A stretch of DNA of 64,000 nucleotides from Aeromicrobium sp. Root472D3 (GCF_001426485.1 NZ_LMET01000003.1:159212-223211); one strand, 5' to 3'. Counted from the stretch's first letter, positions 33,515-42,351 are shown. Notes: generated by a model not told the origin, from the sequence alone. Numbers and translations are program-made.

Positions 33515-35083
33515 ATGTCGACAGGAGAGACGGGCCCGGGATCGGAGCAGGAGATGCTGCCGATCGGTCCGGACGCTCCCGCGCAGACGCCCCCCAGCAC
33601 GGCTGCCGACGAGGAGCTGACGCAGCCGACGCGGCTCACCGCCGGCCCCGTCGAGCCCGAGCGCACGCCCCCGGCGGAGCCGGCGAACCGGCCCGAGCCC
33701 ACGCCCCCGGCGGCGCCCACGACCCCGCGGGCCCCGGCCGAGCCGGTCGAGGCCCCCCGGGCCACGACCCCGCCTGCCCCGTCCGGCGACCAGCTCACCC
33801 CGCCGCCCGCCCGTCCGGCCACCGGCCAGCCCCGCCTGCGCGCCGCGAGCATCCCCGACGGCCTCCTGACGGTCGAGGACCACCTCGAGAAGATCCTGCG
33901 CGGCATCGGCCCCCTCAGCGCGTACGACCAGCCGCTCGTCGAGTCGCTGGGGCTGCCCCTGCACGAGGCGTTCGTCGCCCCGATGGACCTGCCGCTGTTC
34001 GACAACTCCGCGATGGACGGCTATGCCGTGCGCGCCGAGGACGTCGCGTCGGCGTCGCGCGAGCGTCCCGTCACGCTGCCGGTCGTCGGCGAGATCTCCG
34101 CGGGCTCGGCGCGTCCGTTCGCGATCAGCGCGGGCACCGCGGTCAAGATCATGACGGGGGCGCCGATCCCGCGAGGCGCCGACTCCGTCGTGCCGTACGA
34201 GCAGACCGACCGCGGCAACGCGCGGGTCCAGATCCACGCGCCGACCGAGGTCGGCCAGCGCATCCGGCCCAAGGGCGACGACGTCCGCGCGGGCGACACC
34301 GTGCTGGCCGAGGGCACGGTCCTCGGCCCTCGCGAGATCGGTCTGCTCGCGGCGCTGGGCGCCCCGCGGGTCAAGGCGCGGCCCCGGCCGCGCGTCGTCG
34401 TCATCTCGACGGGCAGCGAGCTGCGCGAGCCCGGCACGCATCTCGACTACGACTCGATCAACGACGGCAACAGCTACATGCTGGCCGCGGCGGTCCGCGA
34501 GGCCGGCGCGATCTGCTACCGCGTCGGTGCCGTCGACGACAACCCGCGCACGTTCCAGAAGGTGCTGTCCGAGCAGCTCGTGCGCGCCGACCTCGTCGTC
34601 ACCAGCGGCGGCATCAGCAAGGGCGACCACGACGTCGTCAAGCAGACGCTCTCGGCGCTCGGCACGGTCGACTTCGTCGAGGTCGCGATGCAGCCCGGCA
34701 AGCCGCAGGGCTTCGGCAAGGTCTTCGACGAGCAGACGCCGATCATCACGCTGCCCGGCAACGCCGTGTCGGCCTACGTCTCGTTCGAGGTCTTCGTGCT
34801 CCCCGCGATCCGTCGCATGATGGGTCGCACGCCCTACCGCAGGCCGATGGTGCACGCGGTCCTCGCCGCCGACCTGCAGTCGCGGCCCGGCGTGCGCCAG
34901 TACGTCCGTGCGGTCTTCGAGGTCACCCACCGCGGTGCCAAGGTCACGCCGCTGACGGGGGCCGGCTCGCACATGATCGGCACGCTGGCCCAGGCCAACG
35001 CGCTGATCATCGTCGGCGAGGACCAGACGGCCCTCAACCTCGGCGACACGGTGCGCACCCTCGTGCTCGACCGGCCGTTCTGA
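33515..35083 (+). CDS. glp: Gephyrin-like molybdopterin molybdotransferase (MoeA/Glp) with Pro-rich N-terminal extension
   Basis: Residues about 115-522 are a full Moe[98 protein letters not shown] and [16 protein letters not shown]. The first ~110 residues are disordered, rich in Pro, Ala, Thr and Glu, and not part of MoeA. In Corynebacterium a MoeA paralogue in this gene context (Glp) binds FtsZ and the membrane receptor GlpR to coordinate division. glpR is present three genes downstream, so the same role is inferred, possibly along with molybdenum insertion. A later start at 33554 is possible. Confidence 0.88.
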   Translation: MSTGETGPGSEQEMLPIGPDAPAQTPPSTAADEELTQPTRLTAGPVEPERTPPAEPANRPEPTPPAAPTTPRAPAEPVEAPRATTPPAPSGDQLTPPPARPATGQPRLRAASIPDGLLTVEDHLEKILRGIGPLSAYDQPLVESLGLPLHEAFVAPMDLPLFDNSAMDGYAVRAEDVASASRERPVTLPVVGEISAGSARPFAISAGTAVKIMTGAPIPRGADSVVPYEQTDRGNARVQIHAPTEVGQRIRPKGDDVRAGDTVLAEGTVLGPREIGLLAALGAPRVKARPRPRVVVISTGSELREPGTHLDYDSINDGNSYMLAAAVREAGAICYRVGAVDDNPRTFQKVLSEQLVRADLVVTSGGISKGDHDVVKQTLSALGTVDFVEVAMQPGKPQGFGKVFDEQTPIITLPGNAVSAYVSFEVFVLPAIRRMMGRTPYRRPMVHAVLAADLQSRPGVRQYVRAVFEVTHRGAKVTPLTGAGSHMIGTLAQANALIIVGEDQTALNLGDTVRTLVLDRPF

Positions 35084-35108
35084 TGGCGCACCGGACGACG
35101 GGACCGTC

Positions 35109-35582
35109 GTGGCCGACCGCCTGACGCACGTCGACGAGACGGGTGCCGCCCGCATGGTGGACGTCACCACCAAGGCCGTCACGGCGCGCACCGCCACGGC
35201 GCGCGGACGGGTCGACGTCAGCGCCGAGGTCGTCGCCCTGCTGCGCGGCGAGGGCGTGCCGAAGGGCGACGCCCTGGCGGTCGCCCGCATCGCCGGCATC
35301 ATGGCCACCAAGCGCACGCCCGACCTGATCCCCCTGTGCCACCCCCTCGCGATCGGCGGCGTCGAGGTCGACCTGACCGTCGACGACGACGGGGTCCGCA
35401 TCGAGGCGACGGTCCGCACGGCCGACCGCACCGGCGTCGAGATGGAGGCCTTGACCGCGGTCGGCGTCGCCGCGCTGACGGTCGTCGACATGGTCAAGGC
35501 CGTCGACAAGCTCGCGCGCATCACCGACATCGAGGTCGTCGCGAAGTCCGGCGGCAAGAGTGGCGACTGGCGGCGTCCATGA
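35109..35582 (+). CDS. moaC: Cyclic pyranopterin monophosphate synthase
   Basis: The second enzyme of the first step of molybdenum cofactor synthesis, acting after MoaA. The 157-residue protein shows [40 protein letters not shown] (active-site His), [20 protein letters not shown] and a C-terminal KSGGKSGDW. All catalytic blocks are intact. GTG at 35109 lies 25 bases after glp. The stop overlaps mog by 4 bases. MoaA is not in this window. Confidence 0.95.
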   Translation: MADRLTHVDETGAARMVDVTTKAVTARTATARGRVDVSAEVVALLRGEGVPKGDALAVARIAGIMATKRTPDLIPLCHPLAIGGVEVDLTVDDDGVRIEATVRTADRTGVEMEALTAVGVAALTVVDMVKAVDKLARITDIEVVAKSGGKSGDWRRP

Positions 35583-36082
35583 CGTCCCCGCGTCCCGCCT
35601 CGGCCGCCGTGGTCGTGGCCTCCAACCGGGCGGCCGACGGCGTGTACGCCGACGAGACCGGCCCCCTGATCGTCGAGACCCTGCGCTCGTGGGGGTTCGA
35701 GGTCGGCGACGCGGTGGTGGTGCACGACGGTGATCCCGTGGGCGTCGCGATCGGCGAGGCGCTGGCGTCGGGCGTCGCGGCCGTGGTGACGACCGGGGGC
35801 ACCGGCATCAACCCGACCGACCGCACGCCCGAGGCCACCCGCCCGCACCTCGACCGCGAGCTGCCGGGCGTCGCCGAGGCCCTGCGTGCCGAGGGCGTCG
35901 CGAAGGGAGTGCCGACCGCGGTGCTGTCGCGCGGGCTCGCGGGCGTCGCCGGCACGGCGGTCGTGGTCAACCTGCCGGGCTCGCGGGGCGGGGTCAAGGA
36001 CGGTCTCGCGGTGCTCGCGGACGTCCTGCCGCACGCGGTCGACCAGCTGCGGGGCGGCGACCACCCGGGCAGCACGTCGTGA
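35579..36082 (+). CDS. mog: MogA/MoaB family molybdenum cofactor protein
   Basis: Adenylates molybdopterin before molybdate insertion. The 167-residue protein has [40 protein letters not shown] (MPT/AMP-binding TTGGTG) and [13 protein letters not shown]. MogA and MoaB cannot be told apart with confidence by eye; the short length favours the MoaB/MogA-like actinobacterial type. It is translationally coupled to moaC (ATGA). Confidence 0.92.
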   Translation: MTSPRPASAAVVVASNRAADGVYADETGPLIVETLRSWGFEVGDAVVVHDGDPVGVAIGEALASGVAAVVTTGGTGINPTDRTPEATRPHLDRELPGVAEALRAEGVAKGVPTAVLSRGLAGVAGTAVVVNLPGSRGGVKDGLAVLADVLPHAVDQLRGGDHPGSTS

Positions 36083-36092
36083 GCGGTGCCGC

Positions 36093-36695
36093 GTGAGCGC
36101 GGGCTGGCCGGTCGTGCTCGGCCGGGGTCCGGTCGGCGTGCGTCCGCTGCGCCGCCGCGACGCGCGCACCTGGTCGCGCCTGCGCGCCGCCAACGCCGAC
36201 TGGCTGGGACCGTGGGAGGCGACGCTGCCGCGCGAGGCGGGGCCGGCCGCGACGTCCTACGTCGGCATGATCGGCTCGCTGCGCCGGCGCGCCCGGCTCG
36301 GCCAGGTCATGCCGTTCGCGGTGACGTGGGACGGCGAGGTCGTCGGCATGCTGACGGTCAACGGCATCACGTGGGGGTCGGCGCGCTGGGCCAGCATGGG
36401 CTACTGGGTCTCGCGGACGCACGCGGGCCGTGGGGTCACGCCGACCGCGGTCGCGCTGGTCTGCGACCACCTGCTGCAGACCGTCGGCCTGCACCGCATC
36501 GAGATCTCGATCCGCCCCGAGAACGCCGCGAGCCTGCGCGTCGTCGAGAAGCTGGGGTTCACCGAGGTCGGCGTCGCCAAGGCGTACCTGCACATCGCGG
36601 GCCACTGGCGCGACCACCGCGTGTTCCAGATCCTGGCCGAGGACGTGCCCGAGGGGCTCGTCGCGCGGCTCGACCCGGCCCCCGGACCCGCCTGA
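36093..36695 (+). CDS. RimJ-like GNAT N-acetyltransferase
   Basis: A 200-residue GNAT. It has GVRPLRRRDARTWSRLRAAN at the N-terminus, SMGYWVSRTHAGRGVTPTAV (acetyl-CoA R/Q-x-x-G-R-G/A loop) and RIEISIRPENAASLRVVEKL with GF, the classic RimI/RimJ end block. In M. tuberculosis the equivalent position is annotated rimJ; N-terminal protein acetylation is the inferred activity and the target is unknown. GTG 36093 begins 11 bases after the mog stop. Confidence 0.88.
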   Translation: MSAGWPVVLGRGPVGVRPLRRRDARTWSRLRAANADWLGPWEATLPREAGPAATSYVGMIGSLRRRARLGQVMPFAVTWDGEVVGMLTVNGITWGSARWASMGYWVSRTHAGRGVTPTAVALVCDHLLQTVGLHRIEISIRPENAASLRVVEKLGFTEVGVAKAYLHIAGHWRDHRVFQILAEDVPEGLVARLDPAPGPA

Positions 36696-36774
36696 TCCCG
36701 GTCCGTCCCACCGGCCACACAAGTTCTCAGGCGACACACGGCCCCGCGTGCGGCCCAACGAGGTCTCGACGGCC

Positions 36775-36780
36775 TACCGT
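36775..36780 (+). promoter_or_regulatory. -10 box (TACCGT) of glpR, leaderless
   Basis: TACCGT is followed by 7 bases and the GTG start at 36788. This suggests glpR has a promoter of its own in addition to operon read-through. Confidence 0.45.
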
Positions 36781-36787
36781 TTCCATC

Positions 36788-37702
36788 GTGCACAGTAGTG
36801 GTCTGATCATCGCGTTCGTCGTGGTCGTGTGGGCGGCGTACTTCATCCCGCTCATGCTGCGCCGGTACGACGAGGCCAGCAAGAGCGCGTCGGTCGAGGC
36901 CACCGGATCGCTCAGCAGGGTCGTGAACCGTCCCCGCCAGCAGTCGGCGCCCGCGGTCGAGACCGCCGCCGTGGCGGCCGAGCCGGCCGTGACGCGTCCG
37001 GCACCCCGCAGCGCCGACCGCCCGGCAGCACGTCTGGCTGCCGCCCGCCGCCGTCGGACCCTGTTGACCCTGCTGGCCCTGACCGTCGTCGTGGGCGGCG
37101 TCGTCGGCTTCGGCGTCATCGCCCTGCCCTGGATCGCGGCCCCCGTCGCCCTCGTCGTGGCCTGGCTCGTGGCCTGCCGCGTGCAGGTGCGCCGTGAGCG
37201 CGGCGTCGCCGGCTCCGGTCGGCTCGGCTCGGTCGTGCGTCGCATCTCGGTGCCACGCCTCCGGCTCGGACGGCTCAAGCGGGCCGGCGCGGCCGTCGTC
37301 AAGGCCCCCAAGGCCAAGGCCCCGCGGGCGAAGGCCAAGGCCCAGCGCTCGTCGTCGTCCGCCGCGGTCGAGGAGGACACCGTCATCGTGTCCGGCCAGT
37401 TCGAGGACATCGACCCCGGTCGCAAGCACGTCATGGAGGACGTCGCCCTCGAGGCCGACGCGCTCGACGACAAGATCGTCATCGCCGTCCCGTCGGTCTC
37501 CACCGCGGGCGAGGCCCTCTGGGACCCGCTGCCCGTCACGCTGCCGACGTACGTCACCAAGCCGCGGGCGGGTCGCACGGTGCGGACGATCGACTTCTCG
37601 CAGCCCCACACGTGGACCTCGGGGCACATCGAGGGCGAGGACGTCGAGCTGCCGTCGCGGTCCGACGACACCGGTGAGCACCGCCGCGCGGTCGGTCACT
37701 GA
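36788..37702 (+). CDS. glpR: GlpR/SepX-like membrane division protein
   Basis: A 304-residue membrane protein. The N-terminus is VHSSGLIIAFVVVVWAAYFI PLMLRRYDEASKS, which matches the Glp receptor of corynebacteria and SepX of Streptomyces in pattern and position. A second hydrophobic pair (about residues 92-135) and a basic Lys/Ala-rich linker (about 160-195) precede an acidic C-terminus. Those proteins anchor gephyrin-like Glp at the septum and touch FtsZ/DivIVA partners. The assignment rests on N-terminal pattern and synteny, so the partner contacts are inferred. Leaderless-type start at 36788. Confidence 0.78.
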   Translation: MHSSGLIIAFVVVVWAAYFIPLMLRRYDEASKSASVEATGSLSRVVNRPRQQSAPAVETAAVAAEPAVTRPAPRSADRPAARLAAARRRRTLLTLLALTVVVGGVVGFGVIALPWIAAPVALVVAWLVACRVQVRRERGVAGSGRLGSVVRRISVPRLRLGRLKRAGAAVVKAPKAKAPRAKAKAQRSSSSAAVEEDTVIVSGQFEDIDPGRKHVMEDVALEADALDDKIVIAVPSVSTAGEALWDPLPVTLPTYVTKPRAGRTVRTIDFSQPHTWTSGHIEGEDVELPSRSDDTGEHRRAVGH

Positions 37703-37771
37703 CGCGCCTGATAAAGTTGCGGAGCACCCGCTCGCGGGAGCACGAACCACCAGCACGATCAGCACGACCCT

Positions 37772-37844
37772 GGGGCATTGGCGCAGTTGGTAGCGCGCTT
37801 CGTTCGCATCGAAGAGGTCAGGAGTTCGAATCTCCTATGCTCCA
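37772..37844 (+). tRNA. tRNA-Ala (anticodon CGC)
   Basis: A cloverleaf with acceptor GGGGCAT/ATGCTCC, D stem GCGC/GCGC, anticodon stem CTTCG/CGAAG with loop TTCGCAT (anticodon CGC, reading GCG), and T arm AGGAG-TTCGAAT-CTCCT. CCA is encoded at 37845-37847. It marks the left edge of the accessory stretch. Confidence 0.95.
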
Positions 37845-37864
37845 CCACCAGAAGTAGCAGCACC

Positions 37865-37899
37865 ACGCGGCGCCCGGGTCATCGACCCGGGCGCCGCGT
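37865..37899 (+). terminator. Strong intrinsic-type hairpin after tRNA-Ala
   Basis: A perfect 16-bp stem, ACGCGGCGCCCGGGTC (37865-37880) with GACCCGGGCGCCGCGT (37884-37899), around the loop ATC. It lies 18 bases past the tRNA CCA end, followed by CGTTCGTCGT with scattered T residues. It probably terminates tRNA-Ala transcription. Confidence 0.8.
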
Positions 37900-38046
37900 C
37901 GTTCGTCGTGCCCACCGCCTCCGGGACCCGCGTCGGCCATCCACAGGCCGTCGTCGGGGTCTGGACGACGTCGGACCCCGTCGCTACTCTTACGTAGCAA
38001 TCGGGGTCCGTCCACCCTGGACACCCCTCGACAGACAGGTGATCAG

Positions 38047-38529
38047 ATGATGTCTCTCTCGCGCAGGATCGGTGCCGTCGCGGCAGGTTCCGTGGCGCTC
38101 CTGGCCGTGGCGCAGCCCGCCATGGCGGCCACGTGGTACTCGCAGTCCGACCCGCTCAAGGTCAAGGAGGGCGGCTCCACGCGAGGCGCCGCCTACGGCA
38201 ACTACTACAACTCCAACGGCTCCTACGCCAAGAACGCGACGACCCGCAAGGACTACAAGGCCGGCGGCAACGGCGTCTACGTCGACACCGACTTCTACCT
38301 GTACCAGTACGCGTGCTCGGGCGGCGCCGACGGCTGCCGCGAGCAGTGGGTGTACGCCGGCGGCGACGAGACGGGACGCACGACCTCCGGCACGTGGGTC
38401 TCCGAGACGGTGTCCGACGCGCTGTCGGCCAAGGCCAGCCAGTCCCGCGGGGCGATCCACGTCTGCGAGGACCAGGCCTACTCCGGCGACCCGTGCTCCA
38501 GCTGGGTCTACCGCTCCTTCTCGTACTAG
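38047..38529 (+). CDS. Small secreted aromatic/glycine-rich protein of unknown function
   Basis: A 160-residue protein with a clear signal peptide (MMSLSRRIGAVAAGSVALLA then VAQPAMAA, cleaved near residue 28). The mature 132 residues are rich in Tyr, Gly, Ser and Asn and begin TWYSQSDPLKVKEGGS. Two short Cys stretches (YACSGGADGCREQW and HVCEDQAYSGDPCSSW) could give two disulfides. I do not recognise the family with certainty. It stands directly upstream of an ABC transporter, as secreted bacteriocin-type proteins do, but toxin function is only a guess. The second ATG (38050) has better RBS spacing (AGGTGA). Confidence 0.75.
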   Translation: MMSLSRRIGAVAAGSVALLAVAQPAMAATWYSQSDPLKVKEGGSTRGAAYGNYYNSNGSYAKNATTRKDYKAGGNGVYVDTDFYLYQYACSGGADGCREQWVYAGGDETGRTTSGTWVSETVSDALSAKASQSRGAIHVCEDQAYSGDPCSSWVYRSFSY

Positions 38530-38538
38530 GGGCCGTCG

Positions 38539-39309
38539 ATGATCGCTCCCGCTCCCGACGTCCCGCTGCGGTTCAGCGCGATCGGGCACCGGTACGGATC
38601 GCTGCAGGCCCTGACCTCGGTCGACCTGCGGATCGGCGTGGGTGTCACGGGCATCCTCGGGGTCAACGGTGCCGGCAAGTCGACGCTGCTGAGCATCGCG
38701 GCCGGCACGTGCGTGCCGTCCGAGGGGTCGGTGTCGGTCGGGGGGAGCGATCCCTACGATCACGCGACGCGGCGCGGTGCCGTCTCGCGGATCGGCCTGG
38801 TGCCGCAGGAGCTCGAGTTCCCGCGACGGTTCTCGCTGCGCGACTTCCTGCGGTACATGGCGTGGATGCGCGACGTCCCGCGGGCGGGGCGCGAGGAGGC
38901 GGTCGTGCGGGCCAGTGCGCTGGTGGGCCTCGACGATCGCCTCCGGTCGCGCATGGGCGACCTGTCCGGCGGCATGCTGCGGCGTGCCGCGATCGCGCAG
39001 GCGCTCCTGGCCGATCCCGCGATCGTCCTGCTCGACGAGTCCACGGCGGGGCTCGACCCGCACCAGCGGGCCGAGGTGCGCGACCTCATCGAGCAGATCG
39101 GGCGCACCCGCAGCGTCGTCCTGGCGAGCCACATCGTCGAGGACATCGGCTACCTCGCCGACCGCATCCTGGTGCTCGACGCCGGCAGGGTCGTCTTCGA
39201 CGGTGACGCCGGCACGATCGCAGCGCGGGTCGCCCCGGGCGAGGGCGTCCACGGCTCGGCCCTCGAGCGTGGATTCCTCGACCTGGTCGGCCACGGTGGG
39301 CGGGCATGA
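38539..39309 (+). CDS. ABC transporter ATP-binding protein
   Basis: A 256-residue ATPase with Walker A GILGVNGAGKSTLLSIAAGT, Q-loop LVPQELEFP, signature LSGGMLRRAAIAQALL, Walker B AIVLLDESTAGLDPHQ and the switch His in LASHIVEDI. It follows the secreted protein by 9 bases and overlaps the next gene (ATGA). It therefore powers the membrane proteins encoded by the next two genes. The class resembles ABC-2/CcmA-type exporters and immunity pumps. Confidence 0.92.
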   Translation: MIAPAPDVPLRFSAIGHRYGSLQALTSVDLRIGVGVTGILGVNGAGKSTLLSIAAGTCVPSEGSVSVGGSDPYDHATRRGAVSRIGLVPQELEFPRRFSLRDFLRYMAWMRDVPRAGREEAVVRASALVGLDDRLRSRMGDLSGGMLRRAAIAQALLADPAIVLLDESTAGLDPHQRAEVRDLIEQIGRTRSVVLASHIVEDIGYLADRILVLDAGRVVFDGDAGTIAARVAPGEGVHGSALERGFLDLVGHGGRA

Positions 39310-40571
39310 CGCTCGTGCGGCGATCGGCCGCGTTCACGGCCGTGCCGGTGCTGGTGGTCGCGGAGCTGTACGCGATCTTCTCCCGCGGAACGCCGTGGTG
39401 GGGCGAGTGGAACTGGTCGGTCGACTGGGCCAACGGCGCCACGATCCTGCTCGGCCCGCTCGTCGCGGGATGCGCGGCCTTCGACGTGTCGACGTGGCGT
39501 GGCAGCCGGGTGCGCGGGTTGTTGCGGTCCGTGCCGCGCGGCGCGCTGAGCTCGGTGCTGCTGACGGCGGCGAACGCCGCGGTCGGCTGCGCCGTGCAGC
39601 TCGGGGGTCTGGCCATCGTCCTGGTGATGAACCTGATCGTGGGCGCCGGCGGGCTCCCCGACCTGCGCACCGTCCCGCTGGCGTTGCTGATGCTGCTGGC
39701 CAGCGCCTCGGTCGGCGCCGGCGTCGGGCTGGCGCTGCCCGCCCTCTTCGCCGCGCCCAGCTCGGTGGTCGTGCTGTTCGCCGGCACCTACCTGGCCAGT
39801 GGCGGCACCGTGCCGCCGTACCTGCGGGTCGGCGGCTCGACCGGCAGCCTGCTGGGCCTGACCTGGAACCCCGTCCTCGCCCTGGTCGTCGCGGCGGGGC
39901 TGGTGCTCGCGGTCGTCGCGGTCGCAGGAGCGCTGGTCCTGTCCGACAGCCCGGTCCGCCCTCGTGTCGCGCGCCTCGTGCTGGCCCTCGGCTCCGCCGG
40001 GTTCGCGGCGACGTACGTCGTGCTGAGCGTCGGTCCGTCCGACCGGCTGCAGCGCACCTCGGCGGTCATCTCGTACGAGTGCCGCGGGGAGCGTCCCCGG
40101 GTGTGCCTGGCCGAGCAGACCTCGCGCCGACTCGAGCCGCTGGCTCAGGCGTTGCACGAGGCGGCGCGCCCCCTGCGGCAGGTCGGCGTGCCGCTCGTCG
40201 ACCGCTACCGGCAGGTGGTGCCGGGGCGTGCCCTGGCCCGCGACGCCGGTCCGCTGTTCATCGAGTCCGAGGCGCTCAACCGGTCGCCGTCACCGGCGCC
40301 GGTCGCTGCGTACCTGACGACCCCCGCCGGCTGTCCCCAGTACACGGGCTCGACCCCGCCCCCACAGGCACTCTTCGACGCGCAGCGACTCCTGCAGCAA
40401 TGGATCCTCCTGCGCACGGGGGCCGAGCCGCTGGCTGCCTTCGCCGCCGAGCCCGGGCACGTGTGGCTGTCGCGGACGACCGCTGCCCAGGCCGACTGGA
40501 TCCGTCGCACCTACGGCCAGCTGCTGTCGTGTGATCTCGACGCCGTGGCCCTGCCGCCGGGTGTCGAGTGA
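39306..40571 (+). CDS. ABC-2-like permease with large extracellular C-terminal domain
   Basis: A 421-residue protein. The first ~245 residues have six hydrophobic segments (for example TILLGPLVAGCAAFDVSTWR, VLLTAANAAVGCAVQLGGLA, SASVGAGVGLALPALFAAPS). A last helix (VARLVLALGSAGFAATYVVL) leads into a soluble ~160-residue tail with three cysteines (YECRG, RVCLA, AGCPQ) and a fourth in LLSCDLD. The layout resembles uncharacterised actinobacterial permeases paired with CcmA-like ATPases. The tail presumably faces outside and could contact the secreted partner. It is coupled on both sides by 4-base overlaps. Confidence 0.7.
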   Translation: MTLVRRSAAFTAVPVLVVAELYAIFSRGTPWWGEWNWSVDWANGATILLGPLVAGCAAFDVSTWRGSRVRGLLRSVPRGALSSVLLTAANAAVGCAVQLGGLAIVLVMNLIVGAGGLPDLRTVPLALLMLLASASVGAGVGLALPALFAAPSSVVVLFAGTYLASGGTVPPYLRVGGSTGSLLGLTWNPVLALVVAAGLVLAVVAVAGALVLSDSPVRPRVARLVLALGSAGFAATYVVLSVGPSDRLQRTSAVISYECRGERPRVCLAEQTSRRLEPLAQALHEAARPLRQVGVPLVDRYRQVVPGRALARDAGPLFIESEALNRSPSPAPVAAYLTTPAGCPQYTGSTPPPQALFDAQRLLQQWILLRTGAEPLAAFAAEPGHVWLSRTTAAQADWIRRTYGQLLSCDLDAVALPPGVE

Positions 40572-41173
40572 TCGAGCTCGAGCTGTGGGCCAGGCGGCAT
40601 GGTGTGGTGCCCGCGGCCGTGGCCTGCGTCGTCGCAGCCGTGGCCCTGCGCCACTGGGCGCAGGTCAGCGTCGAGCTGCCGCTGGGCGTGCGGTCGACGC
40701 CGTTGTGGATCTGCCTGCCGTCGCTCATGGCCCTGTTCTCGCTGCCGGTGGCCTCGACCTCGCACACCCAGCTCGAGCGCCAGTCGGCGCGCTTCACGCG
40801 ACGGTTCCGTCTGGCGGCAGGCCTGACGTCCACCGCCCTGGCGCTCTCGGGTGCCGTGGTCATGCTGGACCGCCCGATCGCGACGCCCGTCGCGGCCTGG
40901 ACGTTTGCGCTGTGCGGGTGCGGGCTCGTGGCCGTCCGGCTGGTGGGCGCGCACGCCTGGGCGCCGCAGGCGCTGCTCGCGATCGGGCTGACGAGCGTGG
41001 CGGCCGGTGGCACGGGCCCCGATCTGGTCAGCGCCTCGGCCGGCCCGGCCGCGCTGGCGATCTCGGCCGTCTGGTGGCTGGTGGCGCTGGCCGCCTGTGC
41101 CGCCGGCGAGCCGGCGTCCGCCCTCCGACGCCCACGACATCCTCCCCGACCGAGCTCGCCGAAGGAGCCATGA
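40568..41173 (+). CDS. Membrane protein of the secreted-protein/ABC cassette
   Basis: A 201-residue protein with about six hydrophobic segments (VVPAAVACVVAAVALRHWAQ, STPLWICLPSLMALFSLPVA, LTSTALALSGAVVMLD, AWTFALCGCGLVAVRLVGAH, LLAIGLTSVAAGG, AISAVWWLVALAACAAG) and a basic, Pro-rich tail. It is GTGA-coupled to the permease upstream and overlaps the zinc-ribbon gene downstream. It may be the second half of the permease. No family recognised. Confidence 0.65.
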   Translation: MIELELWARRHGVVPAAVACVVAAVALRHWAQVSVELPLGVRSTPLWICLPSLMALFSLPVASTSHTQLERQSARFTRRFRLAAGLTSTALALSGAVVMLDRPIATPVAAWTFALCGCGLVAVRLVGAHAWAPQALLAIGLTSVAAGGTGPDLVSASAGPAALAISAVWWLVALAACAAGEPASALRRPRHPPRPSSPKEP

Positions 41174-41463
41174 TGGCAACCACGATCAACACCTGCGCCG
41201 AGTGCGGAGTCCGCCGCGCGAGCAAGGTCTCGCCCACCGGCCGGCCCCTGTGCGAGCAGTGCTTCGCCACCCTGACAGGCCTGGCCGCTGCGGCGGGCTC
41301 GATCGGCTCGGGCCACGGCTCCGGCGCCGTCGGCGACGCCATCGGGGCCGCCTCGTTCGCCGGTGCCGGCGCCCACGAGGACGCCCGCCGCGCCGAGCGT
41401 CGGCGGCGCCTGGCCGAGGCCTCCGGCTTCTGGCGGCGCCTCAGGATCCGCCTGATCGGCTGA
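41173..41463 (+). CDS. Small zinc-ribbon, glycine-rich, cationic-tailed protein
   Basis: A 96-residue protein in three parts. It has a zinc ribbon (TCAECGVRRASK...LCEQCF, CxxC-x15-CxxC), a small-residue Gly/Ala/Ser stretch (AAAAGSIGSGHGSGAVGDAI then GAASFAGAGAH), and a highly basic C-terminus (RRAERRRRLAEASGFWRRLR then IRLIG). No family recognised. ATG 41173 was preferred over 41170 because GAAGGAG then has 5-base spacing. It closes the five-gene cassette and is co-translated with it. A regulatory or modified-peptide role is possible, with no direct evidence. Confidence 0.65.
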   Translation: MATTINTCAECGVRRASKVSPTGRPLCEQCFATLTGLAAAAGSIGSGHGSGAVGDAIGAASFAGAGAHEDARRAERRRRLAEASGFWRRLRIRLIG

Positions 41464-41481
41464 TCGTCACCCCGCTCGAGG

Positions 41482-42351
41482 TCAGAGATTCTGGCCGATC
41501 CCGTAGAAGGCGGGGAACAGGATGACGACGAACAGCACAGGAAAGAAGCAGGACACCAAGGGGAAGATCATCTTGACCGGCAGCTTCTGCGCCGTCTCCT
41601 CGGCGCGGAAGCGCCGCTTGATGCGCATCTCGGCGGCGAGGTTGCGCACCAGGGTCGCGGTCGAGACGCCGAACTCCTCGGCCTGGATGATCTGCGTGCA
41701 GAAGCGCTTGAGATCGGGGATAGTCGTCCGATCGGCCAAGGCGTTGTAGGCGGCCCGGCGTGACATGCCGAGCCGCATGTCCTGCAGGGTCCGCATGAAC
41801 TCCTGGGCCAGCGGCCCCGATCCTCGTTCGCCGACGCGACCGAGAGCGCCCTCGAAGCTCATGCCCGACTCGATCGCGATGATGACCTGGTCGAGCAGGT
41901 CCGGAAGCTCGCGCTCCAAGGCCAGCTGCCGCTCCTTGGCCCGCGAGCTCAGCCAGAGATCGGGGTAGAAGAACGCCGCGCCCGTGACGACGATCGACAG
42001 GGCGAGTCCCCGGCCCGAGGGACTCGCGGCCCACAGCGACATCGTCAGGACGGCTGCGACGGTCGCGGCCACGGTCTTGACCAGCATCAACCGTCGGAGC
42101 GTCCAGCCGGCCCGGTGCCCGGACAGTGCGATGTTGCGCTCGGCGCGACGCACGAGCAGCGGCACCGTCAGCATCCTCAGGCGCCCGAGCGACTCGACGT
42201 CGTTGTCGACGAAGATCGCTGCCGACCCCGAGGGCCGTGCACGTCGCCACGTCGCGCCCGAGGTGGCTGCGGGCCGGGGCACGGTGAGTCCCAGACTGAC
42301 GAACAGGAGCGTGCAGGCGCCCATGATCAGCGCGGTTCCGAGAAGCAGCAT
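41482..42351 (-). CDS. tadC: Tad/Flp pilus inner-membrane platform protein TadC
   Basis: A 289-residue type II secretion F-domain protein. It has DLWLSSRAKERQLALERELP, DLLDQVIIAIESGMSFEGAL, EFMRTLQDMRLGMSRRAAYN and DLKRFCTQIIQAEEFGVSTA, with three to four membrane helices including KLPVKMIFPLVSCFFPVLFV. It is last in the minus-strand flp-cpaB-tadZ-tadA-tadB-tadC series and overlaps tadB by 4 bases (ATGA). With TadB it forms the platform on which TadA acts. Confidence 0.9.
   Translation of the reverse strand: MLLLGTALIMGACTLLFVSLGLTVPRPAATSGATWRRARPSGSAAIFVDNDVESLGRLRMLTVPLLVRRAERNIALSGHRAGWTLRRLMLVKTVAATVAAVLTMSLWAASPSGRGLALSIVVTGAAFFYPDLWLSSRAKERQLALERELPDLLDQVIIAIESGMSFEGALGRVGERGSGPLAQEFMRTLQDMRLGMSRRAAYNALADRTTIPDLKRFCTQIIQAEEFGVSTATLVRNLAAEMRIKRRFRAEETAQKLPVKMIFPLVSCFFPVLFVVILFPAFYGIGQNL

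Noticed and set aside
37838..37856. tRNA-Ala 3' end (TGCTCCACCA...GAAGT) partly repeated near 61727, as attachment sites of a 24-kb island
   Set aside because: Only about 10-15 bases match and the interval would include essential conserved genes such as metG. Chance is more likely, since CTCCACCAG is part of the rpfB start.
38047..38529. Lactococcin 972 family assignment for the secreted protein
   Set aside because: Context is similar, but the mature sequence is longer, has cysteines and lacks a convincing match to the family's conserved Trp/His pattern.
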